Positions 1 through 8,115 of a stretch of DNA of 64,000 bases are shown one piece after another. Source of the DNA: Methylobacteriaceae bacterium. Lineage in GTDB: Bacteria; Pseudomonadota; Alphaproteobacteria; Rhizobiales; Beijerinckiaceae. The translations under genes were made by a program, and so were the position numbers. Location of the stretch: positions 154,657 through 218,656 of the forward strand of contig JACKJE010000002.1 in assembly GCA_020638135.1 (NCBI GenBank), written 5' to 3'. The notes under the pieces are model-generated. The model did not search any database. It was not told the origin of the DNA and was given only the letters and a program-made list of their open reading frames with translations. Each line of letters starts with the position of its first letter. Within the stretch, counting starts at the first letter, position 1.

Positions 1-2
1 GG

Positions 3-638
3 GTCTTCAAGTTTTATCGGACCTACGGCCAGACCAAGGTCGTGCTCGACCATGTCAGCATCGATTTTCTCGCGGGCTCCAACTACGGGATCCTCGGGGT
101 GAACGGCGCCGGCAAATCGACGATGATGCGCCTGCTGGCGGGCTCCGAACTGCCCAACAGCGGCCGCATACGCCGCAATGTCCGCGTCTCCTGGCCGCTC
201 GGCTTCACCGGCGGCATGAACATGGCGCTGACGGGCCGCGAGAACGTGCAGTTTTTCGCGCGCGTCTACGGGCAGGACGTTCGTCGCACCTTCAATTTCG
301 TCGACGATTTCGCGGAGATCGGCGCCTATATCGACGCGCCGGTCAAGACCTATTCGTCCGGCATGGTGGCGCGGCTGGCCTTCGGCCTGTCGATGGCGAT
401 CGATTTCGACTGCTATCTGATCGACGAGGTGATCGCGGTCGGCGACGCGCGGTTCAGCATGCGCTGCAAGGAGGAATTCGGGAAGCGCCGCAGGAATTCC
501 GATATCATCATGATTTCGCATTCCATGGCGACGATCCAGGAGTACTGCAATCGCGGCCTTGTTCTGGCCGGCGGGCGTGCGTACATTTTCCACGAAATCA
601 CCGAAGCCATTGAACTCTACAAGAAAATGAATGCCTGA
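3..638 (+). CDS. kpsT: Capsular polysaccharide ABC exporter ATPase, KpsT-like (5' truncated)
   Basis: This is the nucleotide-binding subunit of an ABC-2 polysaccharide exporter, which would power transfer of a lipid-linked capsule chain across the inner membrane together with a KpsM-type permease, presumably upstream of the window. The reading frame is open from the first complete codon, so the start lies outside. Walker A (GVNGAGKST) is near in-window codon 32, the signature YSSGM near codon 117, Walker B CYLIDEV near 137 and the switch histidine in MISHSM near 170. The short form, lacking a C-terminal carbohydrate-binding domain, and the SSGM-type signature fit the KpsT/CtrD/BexA group. It is followed by a palindromic repeat and a KpsE-like gene, which supports a capsule export role. 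Confidence 0.9.
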   Translation, partial: VFKFYRTYGQTKVVLDHVSIDFLAGSNYGILGVNGAGKSTMMRLLAGSELPNSGRIRRNVRVSWPLGFTGGMNMALTGRENVQFFARVYGQDVRRTFNFVDDFAEIGAYIDAPVKTYSSGMVARLAFGLSMAIDFDCYLIDEVIAVGDARFSMRCKEEFGKRRRNSDIIMISHSMATIQEYCNRGLVLAGGRAYIFHEITEAIELYKKMNA

Positions 639-659
639 GCGTCTGGCCGAAAACGCGAG

Positions 660-769
660 CCCTCGCCCTGAGGAGCGCCTGAAAGGCGCGTCTCGAAGGG
701 TGGCCGAAGCGCGAAACACTGGATCATGCTTCGAGATGGCGCTTTCTGCGCCTCCTCAGCATGAGGGAT
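660..769. repeat. Imperfect palindromic intergenic repeat (CCTGAGGAG type)
   Basis: Two arms of about 43 nt, at 660-702 and 725-767, are imperfect inverted copies: each can be read as CCCTC..CTGAGGAG..GCGC..TCTCGAAG and together they form a long hairpin filling most of the kpsT-kpsE intergenic gap. Elements of this look are common between genes in Alphaproteobacteria. It may stabilise or terminate the kpsT message; no U-rich tail is present. Confidence 0.7.
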
Positions 770-836
770 TTGGGTTCGCGCCGAATTTCGAGACAGTCTC
801 CGAAACGCCTTCGCCATATGTGCCGGGCCTGCGCGC

Positions 837-2114
837 ATGAGCGTGGACGCCGCCGACAAGAGGCTGCCGGCCATCGCTCCGCTGACCGAGGAGCATGCGC
901 TGGAGCAACGCCAGGCGATTTCGCGCGCCTTGCGGCGGGCCGCGCGGACGGCGCGCGCGCCGGTCAGCGTCATTTCCGGCGGATATCAGGCGCGCGGCGG
1001 CGCACGCTGGTTCCGGATCGGCCTCATCGCCAGTTTCGTGCTGATGGTCGCCCTGCCCTTTCTCGCGGAAAGCCTGTACTGGGGGCTGATCGCCAGCAAG
1101 CAATATGCGACCGAGTTGCGCTTCGCGGTGCGCAGCTCCGAGTCCGTCCCGCCGCCCCCGGCCGGCCTCGCCGGCCTGCCCGGCGGCGCGCTCGGCGGCG
1201 GCGCCTCGCAGGATACGCAGATCGCCGCCAGCTACATTCTCAGCAAGGCCATCGTCGAGACGCTCGAGCAGACAGTCGGACTACGGCGGATGTTCGGACG
1301 GTCGGAGGCTGATTATTTCTCGCGCTTCGATCCGTCAGCCCCCCTCGAGGACCTGGAGAAATACTGGCGCAAGCGCGCCCATGTCGAGATCGACGGCGCG
1401 TCGGGCATCGTGGCGGTCGTCGTGCGCGCCTTTACGCCGCAGGATTCGATCCGGATTGCAGGCAAGGTGCTCGACCTTAGCGAGCAACTCGTCAACGACC
1501 TGTCGACGCGCAGCCGGCGCGACAGGCTGGAGCTCGCCAAACGCGAACTCGACCGCGCGGAAGAAGAGCTGCGCCAGCGCACCGCCGCCATGCGCGACGT
1601 GCGCGAGGCGCAGGGCGTGCTCGACGCGCGGGCGTCAGCCGACGCGCTCAACAAGGTGATCGAAAAGCTTCGGCTCGGCCTGTCGCAGGCGCAGCAGGAC
1701 CTCGCCGCGCTCGGCGAGACCGGCGCCAATTCGCCGACGGCGCGCGTGCTGCGCGCGCGGATCGCCACGATCCAGTCGCAGATCGACGATTATTCGCAGC
1801 AGATCGCGAGCGCCAAGGCGACCAGCGCGGGGCCGAGCCTGGCGCAGCGCGAGGATCCGCTGTCACGCGCGCAGGTCGAACTCGACATCGCCCGCCAGCA
1901 ATATGCCGAAGCCTCCGCCGCGTTCCAGCGCGCGCGGGCCGACCTCGAGACGCAGCACACCTATCTCATGTCGATCCTCAAGCCGACGCTGGCGGAGACG
2001 GCGACCTATCCGCGCCGCTGGTGGGAATGGAGCATCGTGGTCGCGCCGCTCGCGCTCGGCTGGGGTTTGCTGGTCGCGCTTGCTTTCCTGGTGCGCGACA
2101 ATATGGCTAAGTAG
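837..2114 (+). CDS. kpsE: Capsule export inner-membrane protein, KpsE-like (polysaccharide co-polymerase family)
   Basis: At 425 aa this is a periplasm-spanning export protein with the usual two-helix design: a cytoplasmic N-terminus, a first membrane helix around residues 58-80, a long periplasmic domain with strong coiled-coil character (roughly 215-365, rich in Arg, Glu, Ala and Gln) and a second helix near the C-terminus (about 400-420). KpsE/CtrB/BexC proteins link the ABC exporter to the outer-membrane channel. The periplasmic motif AFTPQDSIRIAGKVLDLSEQ and the following NDLSTRSRRD are typical of the group. A Pro/Gly-rich linker (PPPPAGLAGLPGG) follows the first helix. A paralogue lies at 3208-4410 on the other strand. 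Confidence 0.85.
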   Translation: MSVDAADKRLPAIAPLTEEHALEQRQAISRALRRAARTARAPVSVISGGYQARGGARWFRIGLIASFVLMVALPFLAESLYWGLIASKQYATELRFAVRSSESVPPPPAGLAGLPGGALGGGASQDTQIAASYILSKAIVETLEQTVGLRRMFGRSEADYFSRFDPSAPLEDLEKYWRKRAHVEIDGASGIVAVVVRAFTPQDSIRIAGKVLDLSEQLVNDLSTRSRRDRLELAKRELDRAEEELRQRTAAMRDVREAQGVLDARASADALNKVIEKLRLGLSQAQQDLAALGETGANSPTARVLRARIATIQSQIDDYSQQIASAKATSAGPSLAQREDPLSRAQVELDIARQQYAEASAAFQRARADLETQHTYLMSILKPTLAETATYPRRWWEWSIVVAPLALGWGLLVALAFLVRDNMAK

Positions 2115-2140
2115 CGCCGCGCTTCGAGGATCGGGCCTTC

Positions 2141-3220
2141 ATGTTCTTCAACGTCGACAGCGACAGAGGCGCTGTCATCAGCGGCTGGTTCGCCGCCGAC
2201 AATCCGGCCGTATCGGCGCGCCTCGCAATCCGTGCGCCCGGTCGCGACGAGGTGATCGTCAAAGCCGACATCCAGCGCGACGACGTGCGCGACCTCGGCA
2301 TTCACGGAACCGGCCGGGTCGGCTTTCGCATCGACAAGTCGATCGTGCCCGATCTCGACGAACTGGTGGACGTCGAGATCGTGGAGGCGGACTCGCGCCT
2401 GCCGATCTACCGCCGCCTGCAACCGGGGCGGCATCTGGAAAAGAAGCTGATCCTGTTCGACGCGGCGCTCATGCCGCAACGGCGCGTCCTCGACCAGATC
2501 CGCGACAATTTCGCGCTGACCTATTTCTCCTGCGAACGCTATTCGCTCGAAACAACGCTGGTTCTGATCGGCAATCATCACCCGACGTCGCTGGTCGTGA
2601 CGGGGCGGCCGAACGTCAACCGCTATGCGAGCCATCTCGACAATGCTGGCTTCATCAAGACCGCGCTCCTGCGCGAGCCGTACGAGGAGCTTGCCGAACG
2701 TCTGCTGTTCCTCAATCTTCTTTCGCGCTCTCCGTCGGCGCATATGGCGTCTAGCTATCTGAGCGGCGTTGCGCCCCTGCTCGATTTTGCGCGCGATTTG
2801 CCGGTGACCGATCGCACCGGGATGGTGGCGCATTTCCGCCAGCTCGACGCGGAGCAGAAGCGCGCGATCGCAAGCCCGATGGTGCGGATGCTCGGCTGCG
2901 ACGTCGGCGACGAGCCGGAGCGGCGGCATGTCTCGATCGCGCTCGACAATCTCGCGGGGATGGACGTCGTCGGCTGTCGCGACCACTACGACGCCTTCCG
3001 TAACCTGATGTGGCGAACGCTCGGCGCGGATGTGCTGGGCGCGGAGACACCGACGGCCTTTTCATCCGTCGCCGCGCTGGCCGCCGACCTCAGGCGCGTC
3101 GGCGTGATCGGCGATCTGCTCGACCACGACGCCGCGCTCTACAAGCTGGCGCGGGAAGCGATCGAGGCGGGTCTGTCGGGCAAGGCCGACGTGGCGCACC
3201 GCGACACTCAGGCGACGTGA
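2141..3220 (+). CDS. Unidentified capsule-locus protein with N-terminal beta-sandwich-like domain
   Basis: I do not recognise the full-length family (359 aa, soluble, no signal peptide or membrane helix). Residues about 10-75 (ISGWF..N, then R.DV..LGIHGTGRVGF) resemble the small beta-sandwich module often attached to polysaccharide glycosyltransferases and methyltransferases, in which a GW..D..P motif is followed by a GF motif. The middle part (about 105-170, LILFDAALMPQRRVLDQIRDNF and later NVNRYASHLDNAGFIKTALLREPYEE, quoted as two separate stretches) suggests a cytosolic enzyme or regulatory protein. It lies 26 nt after the kpsE stop, probably in the same transcript, and its last 13 nt overlap the convergent kpsE-like gene. 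A role in capsule synthesis or modification is inferred from position only. Confidence 0.7.
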   Translation: MFFNVDSDRGAVISGWFAADNPAVSARLAIRAPGRDEVIVKADIQRDDVRDLGIHGTGRVGFRIDKSIVPDLDELVDVEIVEADSRLPIYRRLQPGRHLEKKLILFDAALMPQRRVLDQIRDNFALTYFSCERYSLETTLVLIGNHHPTSLVVTGRPNVNRYASHLDNAGFIKTALLREPYEELAERLLFLNLLSRSPSAHMASSYLSGVAPLLDFARDLPVTDRTGMVAHFRQLDAEQKRAIASPMVRMLGCDVGDEPERRHVSIALDNLAGMDVVGCRDHYDAFRNLMWRTLGADVLGAETPTAFSSVAALAADLRRVGVIGDLLDHDAALYKLAREAIEAGLSGKADVAHRDTQAT

Positions 3221-4410
3221 TCGTTGACGACGGCGGCGAACAGGGCGCAAATCGCCCAGGCGACGCCGAGCACGGAGAACAGAAGCAGCGTTTTCGCAAA
3301 GACCCGAGGCCCGTCCGCCTCCTGCGGCGGAACCGGCGCGACCACGACGCCGACATAGAGCTGCTGACGCTCCATGTCCTGGCGCGCATCCTGATAGGCG
3401 TTCTTGGCGATCGAATAGATCAGCAGCGCGAATTGCTCGTCGAGTTGCAGTCGTTCGTATGCGCCCATCTGCGCGGCGACCGCCTGCTCGTCGCCCTTGT
3501 CGGTCAGCGATTTCCGCAATTCGGCAATCTGGCGGTCGATCGTCTCCAGCCTCGCGCGCTCGACACGCCGCGTCGGCGAATCCGGATTGATGACGCCCTT
3601 GAGCGTCGCCATGGAGCTTTCGATCTCGAGTTTGTCCGTCGTGAGCTTGGCGATCTGTTCGTTGATCGACTTGGCGCGAGCGGCGGGGTCGATCAGTACA
3701 TTGGCCTGCCGGAAAACCGTTACGGCGGCGCGCGCCTTGGCGAGCGCGTCGGCTGCGGCCGCGACCTCCCGATCGAGCCGGTCGAGCTTGTCGCGCCGGC
3801 TGCGCATCGTGATCTCGTTCACCAGCTTCTCACAACGGCCGATCACGTCCTGTGAAATTGTCGCGGCGTCCTGCGGCGTGAAGGCCGCGACCTTCATGGT
3901 GAGGATGCCCGAGACGACATCGACGCTGGCGACCGCCTGTTTCAGCCAATAGGCGAGCGCATCCTCGAGACTCGCATCGCGGCCGATGCGCGAGAAGAAA
4001 TCGACGCCGTCACGCGCGTATCTTGCTTCGAGATACGTCATCCCGCCGAGGTCCACGAGCAGCGGCTTGCTCTTGATGTAGTTGAGCACGACGAAGGAAT
4101 TCTGGATCGCCAGGCTCATGCCGGCGGCCGATTGCGCGGCGCGCGGCTTGTCGCGCGCGTCACGCACGACCATGCGGGTCTCGGCGACGTAATATTTCGA
4201 CTGCCAGAGCGCGGCATAGAGAAAATAGGCAAGCGTCGGCAGCAGCACGAACAGCGCGAAAGTCGCGCGGGCGAGCCCGCCGCCGCGCGTCGCGGCGCTC
4301 GGCCTCAACGTATCGACGCCGGCGCGCAACAGCGCAGGCGCCTGGGCCGCGCCCAATCTGGCGAGTTGCCCGGCCTTGCGCGCCAAAGCGGCGCCGACGT
4401 GCTGGTTCAA
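3208..4410 (-). CDS. Second KpsE-like capsule export protein
   Basis: This 400-aa protein has the same plan as the product of 837-2114: a membrane helix near residues 48-68, a periplasmic region with a coiled coil (about 190-310, for example LDRLDREVAAAADALAKARAAV, shown only in part here) and a C-terminal helix near 372-392. Shared blocks include SKYYVAETRMVVRD after the first helix and AFTPQDAATISQDVI and TMRSRRDKLDRL in the middle, so the two are paralogues rather than fragments of one gene. It is read toward the other capsule genes and overlaps the 3' end of the 2141-3220 gene by 13 nt. It may serve a second polymer or act as a partner subunit; which KpsT it works with cannot be told. Confidence 0.82.
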   Translation of the reverse strand: MNQHVGAALARKAGQLARLGAAQAPALLRAGVDTLRPSAATRGGGLARATFALFVLLPTLAYFLYAALWQSKYYVAETRMVVRDARDKPRAAQSAAGMSLAIQNSFVVLNYIKSKPLLVDLGGMTYLEARYARDGVDFFSRIGRDASLEDALAYWLKQAVASVDVVSGILTMKVAAFTPQDAATISQDVIGRCEKLVNEITMRSRRDKLDRLDREVAAAADALAKARAAVTVFRQANVLIDPAARAKSINEQIAKLTTDKLEIESSMATLKGVINPDSPTRRVERARLETIDRQIAELRKSLTDKGDEQAVAAQMGAYERLQLDEQFALLIYSIAKNAYQDARQDMERQQLYVGVVVAPVPPQEADGPRVFAKTLLLFSVLGVAWAICALFAAVVNDHVA

Positions 4411-4524
4411 GCCGTTCCTCTCGCGCTCGGTCCCCCTGGGCCGCGTTCTACCGTGGCGCGGGCGCCGCGTCTAATGCGCAGCCGCGGTCTTGACCTGCGG
4501 TCCGCCGCCGCTACGGTCGCGGCG

Positions 4525-4785
4525 ATGGAAAACCCGGCGTCGCAATCCCAGATCGCGCTCGAATCCTATTACGCCTACGGTTATCGCGGGCGCAGCATGA
4601 TGGCCGTGCGCGCGCCCTTCGCGACGAGCGGCGAGGCGCCCGATCTCGTCGGCCGGATCGCCCGGATCGACGGGGCGGCCTATCGCGTGATCGGGATTTC
4701 CCGCCAGATATCCGGGCCGATCGCCAAGGGGGAGCCGATCGGCGTGGAGGTGCGCCCGCTCGATACCGCCCGGTCGGCGGCGTGA
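4525..4785 (+). CDS. Small conserved-looking protein, translationally coupled to the next gene
   Basis: This 86-aa soluble protein starts at ATG 4525, inside a longer open frame. I chose that start because the coding-like sequence (ALESYYAYGYRGRSMMAVR) begins just after it and the upstream part lies opposite the start of the KpsE-like gene. Its stop overlaps the GTG start of the next gene (GTGA), a sign of coupled translation. The sequence looks like a compact beta-rich domain (AYRVIGISRQISGPIAKGEP) and has no cysteines or membrane segment. Function is unknown; the neighbours suggest a part in polysaccharide modification. Confidence 0.55.
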   Translation: MENPASQSQIALESYYAYGYRGRSMMAVRAPFATSGEAPDLVGRIARIDGAAYRVIGISRQISGPIAKGEPIGVEVRPLDTARSAA

Positions 4786-5570
4786 CGGGCGCCGGCTTGC
4801 CGCCCGTGCTGAATTTCGTCGGCCTCGGCCACAGCCATGTCGTCGCCCTGGCCAAGGGCGCCTATGCGCTCGAAGCGAAAGGGGCCGAAGTCGGCGGGCG
4901 CGCAATCTGCGGGCGGTTCCGCTATCTCTACGACGCCGATTTCACGCCGCCGTTCGCGGACGCGGCGCGCTCGAGGCTCAACCCGGCGATCGAGGCCGCG
5001 CTCGACGACGGCGCGGCGGATTTCGTGCTGCTGTCGATCGGCGGCAACGAACACAATGTCGTGTCGATACGCCAGCCCGCGCGGCGGTTCGATTTCATCC
5101 TCGGCGAGGCGTCCGACGCGCCGCTCGACCCGAAAGCGGAAATCGTGCCGGAGGCCGCCATTCGCGAGACGCTGCGCGACTATATGAACGAAAACATGCG
5201 CGTCCTGCAGGCGATCCGCGCCACGTGCAACCTGCCGATGGCGCTCGTCGAGCCGCCGCCGCCGCTGCCGCGCGCGCAGGTGCTGGCCTATCCCAAGGAA
5301 TTCTTCCGGTCGCAGATCGACCAGCGGTCCATGTCGTCGGACCTTCTGCGGCGGAAAGTGTGGCGCGTGCAGGTCGGCATGATGCGGCAGGCCTGCGCGG
5401 CGCTCGGCGTCGCCTATGTCGAGACTCCGTCCGACATGTTCGGCGCCGACGGACTGCTGAAGGCCTCGGTCTGCGGGCAGGACGCCACGCACGCCAACGA
5501 CGCCTACGGCGAGACGATGATCGAGCTGGCGGCGCGGCTGATGGCTGCGCCAGCGCAGGGGAGCGGCTGA
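4782..5570 (+). CDS. SGNH/GDSL-like hydrolase-fold protein of the polysaccharide locus
   Basis: This 262-aa cytosolic-looking protein starts with GTG overlapping the preceding stop. It carries a set of motifs laid out as in SGNH hydrolases: GLGHSH near residues 14-19, SIGGNEHN near 85-92 (compare block III GxND) and DATHAN at 234-239 (compare the Asp-x-x-His dyad of block V). The nucleophilic serine would be S18 in GHSH, which is not a canonical GDS, so activity is uncertain. Such proteins often act on O-acyl groups of surface polysaccharides. It lies directly upstream of a GSCFA gene with a 2-nt gap, so the two probably act together. Confidence 0.6.
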   Translation: MTGAGLPPVLNFVGLGHSHVVALAKGAYALEAKGAEVGGRAICGRFRYLYDADFTPPFADAARSRLNPAIEAALDDGAADFVLLSIGGNEHNVVSIRQPARRFDFILGEASDAPLDPKAEIVPEAAIRETLRDYMNENMRVLQAIRATCNLPMALVEPPPPLPRAQVLAYPKEFFRSQIDQRSMSSDLLRRKVWRVQVGMMRQACAALGVAYVETPSDMFGADGLLKASVCGQDATHANDAYGETMIELAARLMAAPAQGSG

Positions 5571-5572
5571 CG

Positions 5573-6691
5573 ATGGCGCGCCCCCCCTATTCCGACCTGC
5601 CCGACAGCTCCTACTGGCGGCGCGCGGTCGGCGGCGTCGCGCCGGAAGCGATCGATCCGGTCGTCGTCGCGCCGTTCCAGATCGGCGCGCGCACCAAGGT
5701 CGCGGCCGCCGGCTCCTGCTTCGCCCAGCATATCGGACGTTATCTGAAAGCGGCCGGCTGCGCCTATCTCGTCACCGAGACCGCCCATCCCGTCATGACG
5801 GAGGCCGCCGCGCGGGCATTGAACTATGGAGTCTACACGGCGCGCACCGGCAATATCTACACGGCCCGCCAGCTCCGCCAGCTGATCGAGCGCGCCTACG
5901 GACGGGTCCAGCCGGCCGACGATATCTGGGACGAGGGCGGGCTGTTCCTCGACCCGTTCCGTCCGACCATCCAGCCCGGCGGCTTCAATTCGCGCCGCGA
6001 ATTCGAGATCGATCGTATCCGGCATTTTTCCGCCGTGCGGCAAGCCTTCGAGACACTGGATGTCCTGGTGTTCACGCTCGGCCTGACCGAAGCCTGGCGC
6101 TCGCGTGTAGACGGTATTGTCTATCCCCTTTGCCCCGGCGTCAGCGGCGGCAAATTCTCGCCCGGGGCGCACGAATTCGTGAATTTCGGCGTGGCGGACG
6201 TCGTCGACGATCTGGCGGCGGTCCTGCAAGCCCTGAAAGCGGTCAATCCGCCGGCCAAGGTCATTCTCACCGTCTCGCCGGTGCCGCTGGCGGCCACCGC
6301 CGAGCCGCAACATGTCCTGACCTCGACCGTCTACTCCAAGTCCGTGCTGCGCGTGGCGGCGGAGATGGCGGCTAAGGCGCACGAGAATGTCGCCTACTTC
6401 CCGTCCTACGAAATCGTCGCGAGCGGCATGGCCGGCAACTATTTCGCGGCCGACCGGCGATCGGTGACCGAGGCGGGCGTCGCGCATGTCATGCGCATCT
6501 TCGCCGAACATTACCTCAAGGGAGGCGCGGGCGGCGGCGCCTTCGCCGAGATCGTGCGCAAGGCGGCGGGGGCGGTCGGCCCGCAGGCTCGAGCGGCCGG
6601 GTTGGAAGCCGCCTTCGCCGTCATGTGCGACGAAGAGGCGCTCGACGCGGCCGCAGTGCTCGCCGGCCCACGGCCGCCAGGCGCGACATGA
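5573..6691 (+). CDS. GSCFA family protein
   Basis: At 372 aa the protein shows the family-defining motif AAGSCFAQHIG at about residues 45-55. GSCFA proteins are a family related to SGNH-like enzymes and often found in exopolysaccharide clusters; the Ser-Cys in the motif is the likely active-site region. Further features are FTLGLTEAWRS near 162-172, a strongly conserved-looking VSPVPLAAT near 239-247 and YFPSYEIV near 276-283. The start at ATG 5573, just after the upstream stop, fits a polycistronic message, and the stop overlaps the next start (ATGA). The precise reaction is unknown; modification of a surface polysaccharide is the likely context. Confidence 0.85.
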   Translation: MARPPYSDLPDSSYWRRAVGGVAPEAIDPVVVAPFQIGARTKVAAAGSCFAQHIGRYLKAAGCAYLVTETAHPVMTEAAARALNYGVYTARTGNIYTARQLRQLIERAYGRVQPADDIWDEGGLFLDPFRPTIQPGGFNSRREFEIDRIRHFSAVRQAFETLDVLVFTLGLTEAWRSRVDGIVYPLCPGVSGGKFSPGAHEFVNFGVADVVDDLAAVLQALKAVNPPAKVILTVSPVPLAATAEPQHVLTSTVYSKSVLRVAAEMAAKAHENVAYFPSYEIVASGMAGNYFAADRRSVTEAGVAHVMRIFAEHYLKGGAGGGAFAEIVRKAAGAVGPQARAAGLEAAFAVMCDEEALDAAAVLAGPRPPGAT

Positions 6692-7977
6692 ACCGGGTCG
6701 TCTACGACCTGTCGCGGCTGACGACGCGGGTCCTCAACGCCACACCGAACGGGATCGACTGGATCGACCGGCTGCTCGCCGACCATTTTCTCAAGGACCG
6801 GGCGGACGAGTCCTGTCCTTTACTGTTCGGCCCGGTCGGTCCGCGCCTGTTCGCGCCGGGCTTGCTGCCCAATCCGACCGCCGCGCTGGCGCGCCAGTGG
6901 GACGCTCCGTCTACTCTTACCGGCGCGCTGGTCGAGGCGCTTCGGCGGCCGATCGCGCCGGGGACGCCGGCGCCGCGGCTCGATCTTTCCGCGCCGGGGC
7001 GTCCACGGCGGATCGCGGACGCGCTCGGCGCCTACGGGCTGAAACGCGGCGCAGACCCGGCGGCCGCCGCGCCGCGCGGCGCGGTCTATCTCAACGCCGC
7101 CCATTATCCGCTTGAATCCACCCGGCATGTCGCCTGGCTCGACGCCCGACCGGACATCAGGCCGATTTTCTTCATTCACGACCTGCTGCCGATCGCCGCC
7201 GCCGAGGCCTTCTGGCGCGGCGAACCGGAGCGGCACGCCCGCCGTCTCGCCCTGCTCGCCCGACGCGGCGCGGGCGCGCTGGTCACGAGCCGGAGCGTCG
7301 CCGATGATCTGGCGGACCACATGCGTCGCCTCGGCCGACCGGACCTGTCGATCTTCCAGGCGCATCCGCCGGTCGCGCCGGTCTTCCGCGCGCCCTGCCC
7401 GGCCGACCCGCGGCTCGCGGATGCGCCCTATTTCGTCGCCTGCGGCACGATCGAGCCGCGCAAGAACCATATGCTGCTCGTCGATGTCTGGCGGCGGCTG
7501 GTCGCCGAACGCGGACCGTCGGCGCCGAAACTCGTCGTCGTCGGCAAGCGCGGCTGGCGATGCGCGGAGATTGTCGGCGCGCTGGCCGATCCCGCGCTCG
7601 GCGGCGCTGTCATCGAGGTCGCCGGCCTGTCGAATGGCGGCTGGCGGGCGCTGCTTGCCGGCGCGACCGCCTTGCTCGCGCCGTCGCTCGCCGAGGGCTT
7701 CGGCCTGCCGCTTGCCGAGGCGCTCGCGGCGGGCGTCCCGGCGCTCTGCTCGGAGATCGCGCCCTTCCGCGAGATCGCCGGCGAGGCTGCCCTGTATCTC
7801 GATCCCCGCCAGCCGGAAGATTGGGCGGCGGCAATCCCGGACCTCTTGGCGCCCGATGGCGAGCGCCTGGGGCAGGCCCGCCGGCGGCTCGGTGTCCATA
7901 GGCCCGTGACGCCGGAAGCCTATTTCGCCGCGCTCGACAATTTTCTGGAGCAAATCGCGGACGCGCCCCGCGGTTAA
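6688..7977 (+). CDS. Glycosyltransferase family 4-like protein
   Basis: A 429-aa GT-B fold glycosyltransferase. The C-terminal half has the GT4 nucleotide-sugar site: ACGTIEPRKNH near residues 250-260, LVVVGKRGW near 281-289 and the E-x7-E motif in PSLAEGFGLPLAEALAAG near 332-349. The N-terminal half contains FFIHDLLPI near 160-168, typical of mannosyl- or rhamnosyltransferases of this type. ATG 6688 overlaps the GSCFA stop, so this is the fourth gene of a tightly coupled run starting at 4525. It would add a sugar to a capsule or exopolysaccharide precursor on the cytoplasmic face; donor and acceptor cannot be read from sequence. Confidence 0.88.
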   Translation: MNRVVYDLSRLTTRVLNATPNGIDWIDRLLADHFLKDRADESCPLLFGPVGPRLFAPGLLPNPTAALARQWDAPSTLTGALVEALRRPIAPGTPAPRLDLSAPGRPRRIADALGAYGLKRGADPAAAAPRGAVYLNAAHYPLESTRHVAWLDARPDIRPIFFIHDLLPIAAAEAFWRGEPERHARRLALLARRGAGALVTSRSVADDLADHMRRLGRPDLSIFQAHPPVAPVFRAPCPADPRLADAPYFVACGTIEPRKNHMLLVDVWRRLVAERGPSAPKLVVVGKRGWRCAEIVGALADPALGGAVIEVAGLSNGGWRALLAGATALLAPSLAEGFGLPLAEALAAGVPALCSEIAPFREIAGEAALYLDPRQPEDWAAAIPDLLAPDGERLGQARRRLGVHRPVTPEAYFAALDNFLEQIADAPRG

Positions 7978-8115
7978 CCACGTCGCGCGCGCCGAATATC
8001 CTTGGCGGGCCGCCTCCACTATCCTTAACGCGCGACAGGATTGGCGGGCGCGTCGATTGACCCTGGCGCGCGGGCGCGGCAAACAGGCGCCGGCTTTGGG
8101 GATTTCCGGAACCAG

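Noticed and set aside
42..638. Complete kpsT gene starting at the first GTG
   Set aside because: The family sequence continues in frame to the window edge (VFKFYRTYGQTK before this codon), so the gene is truncated by the window rather than starting here.
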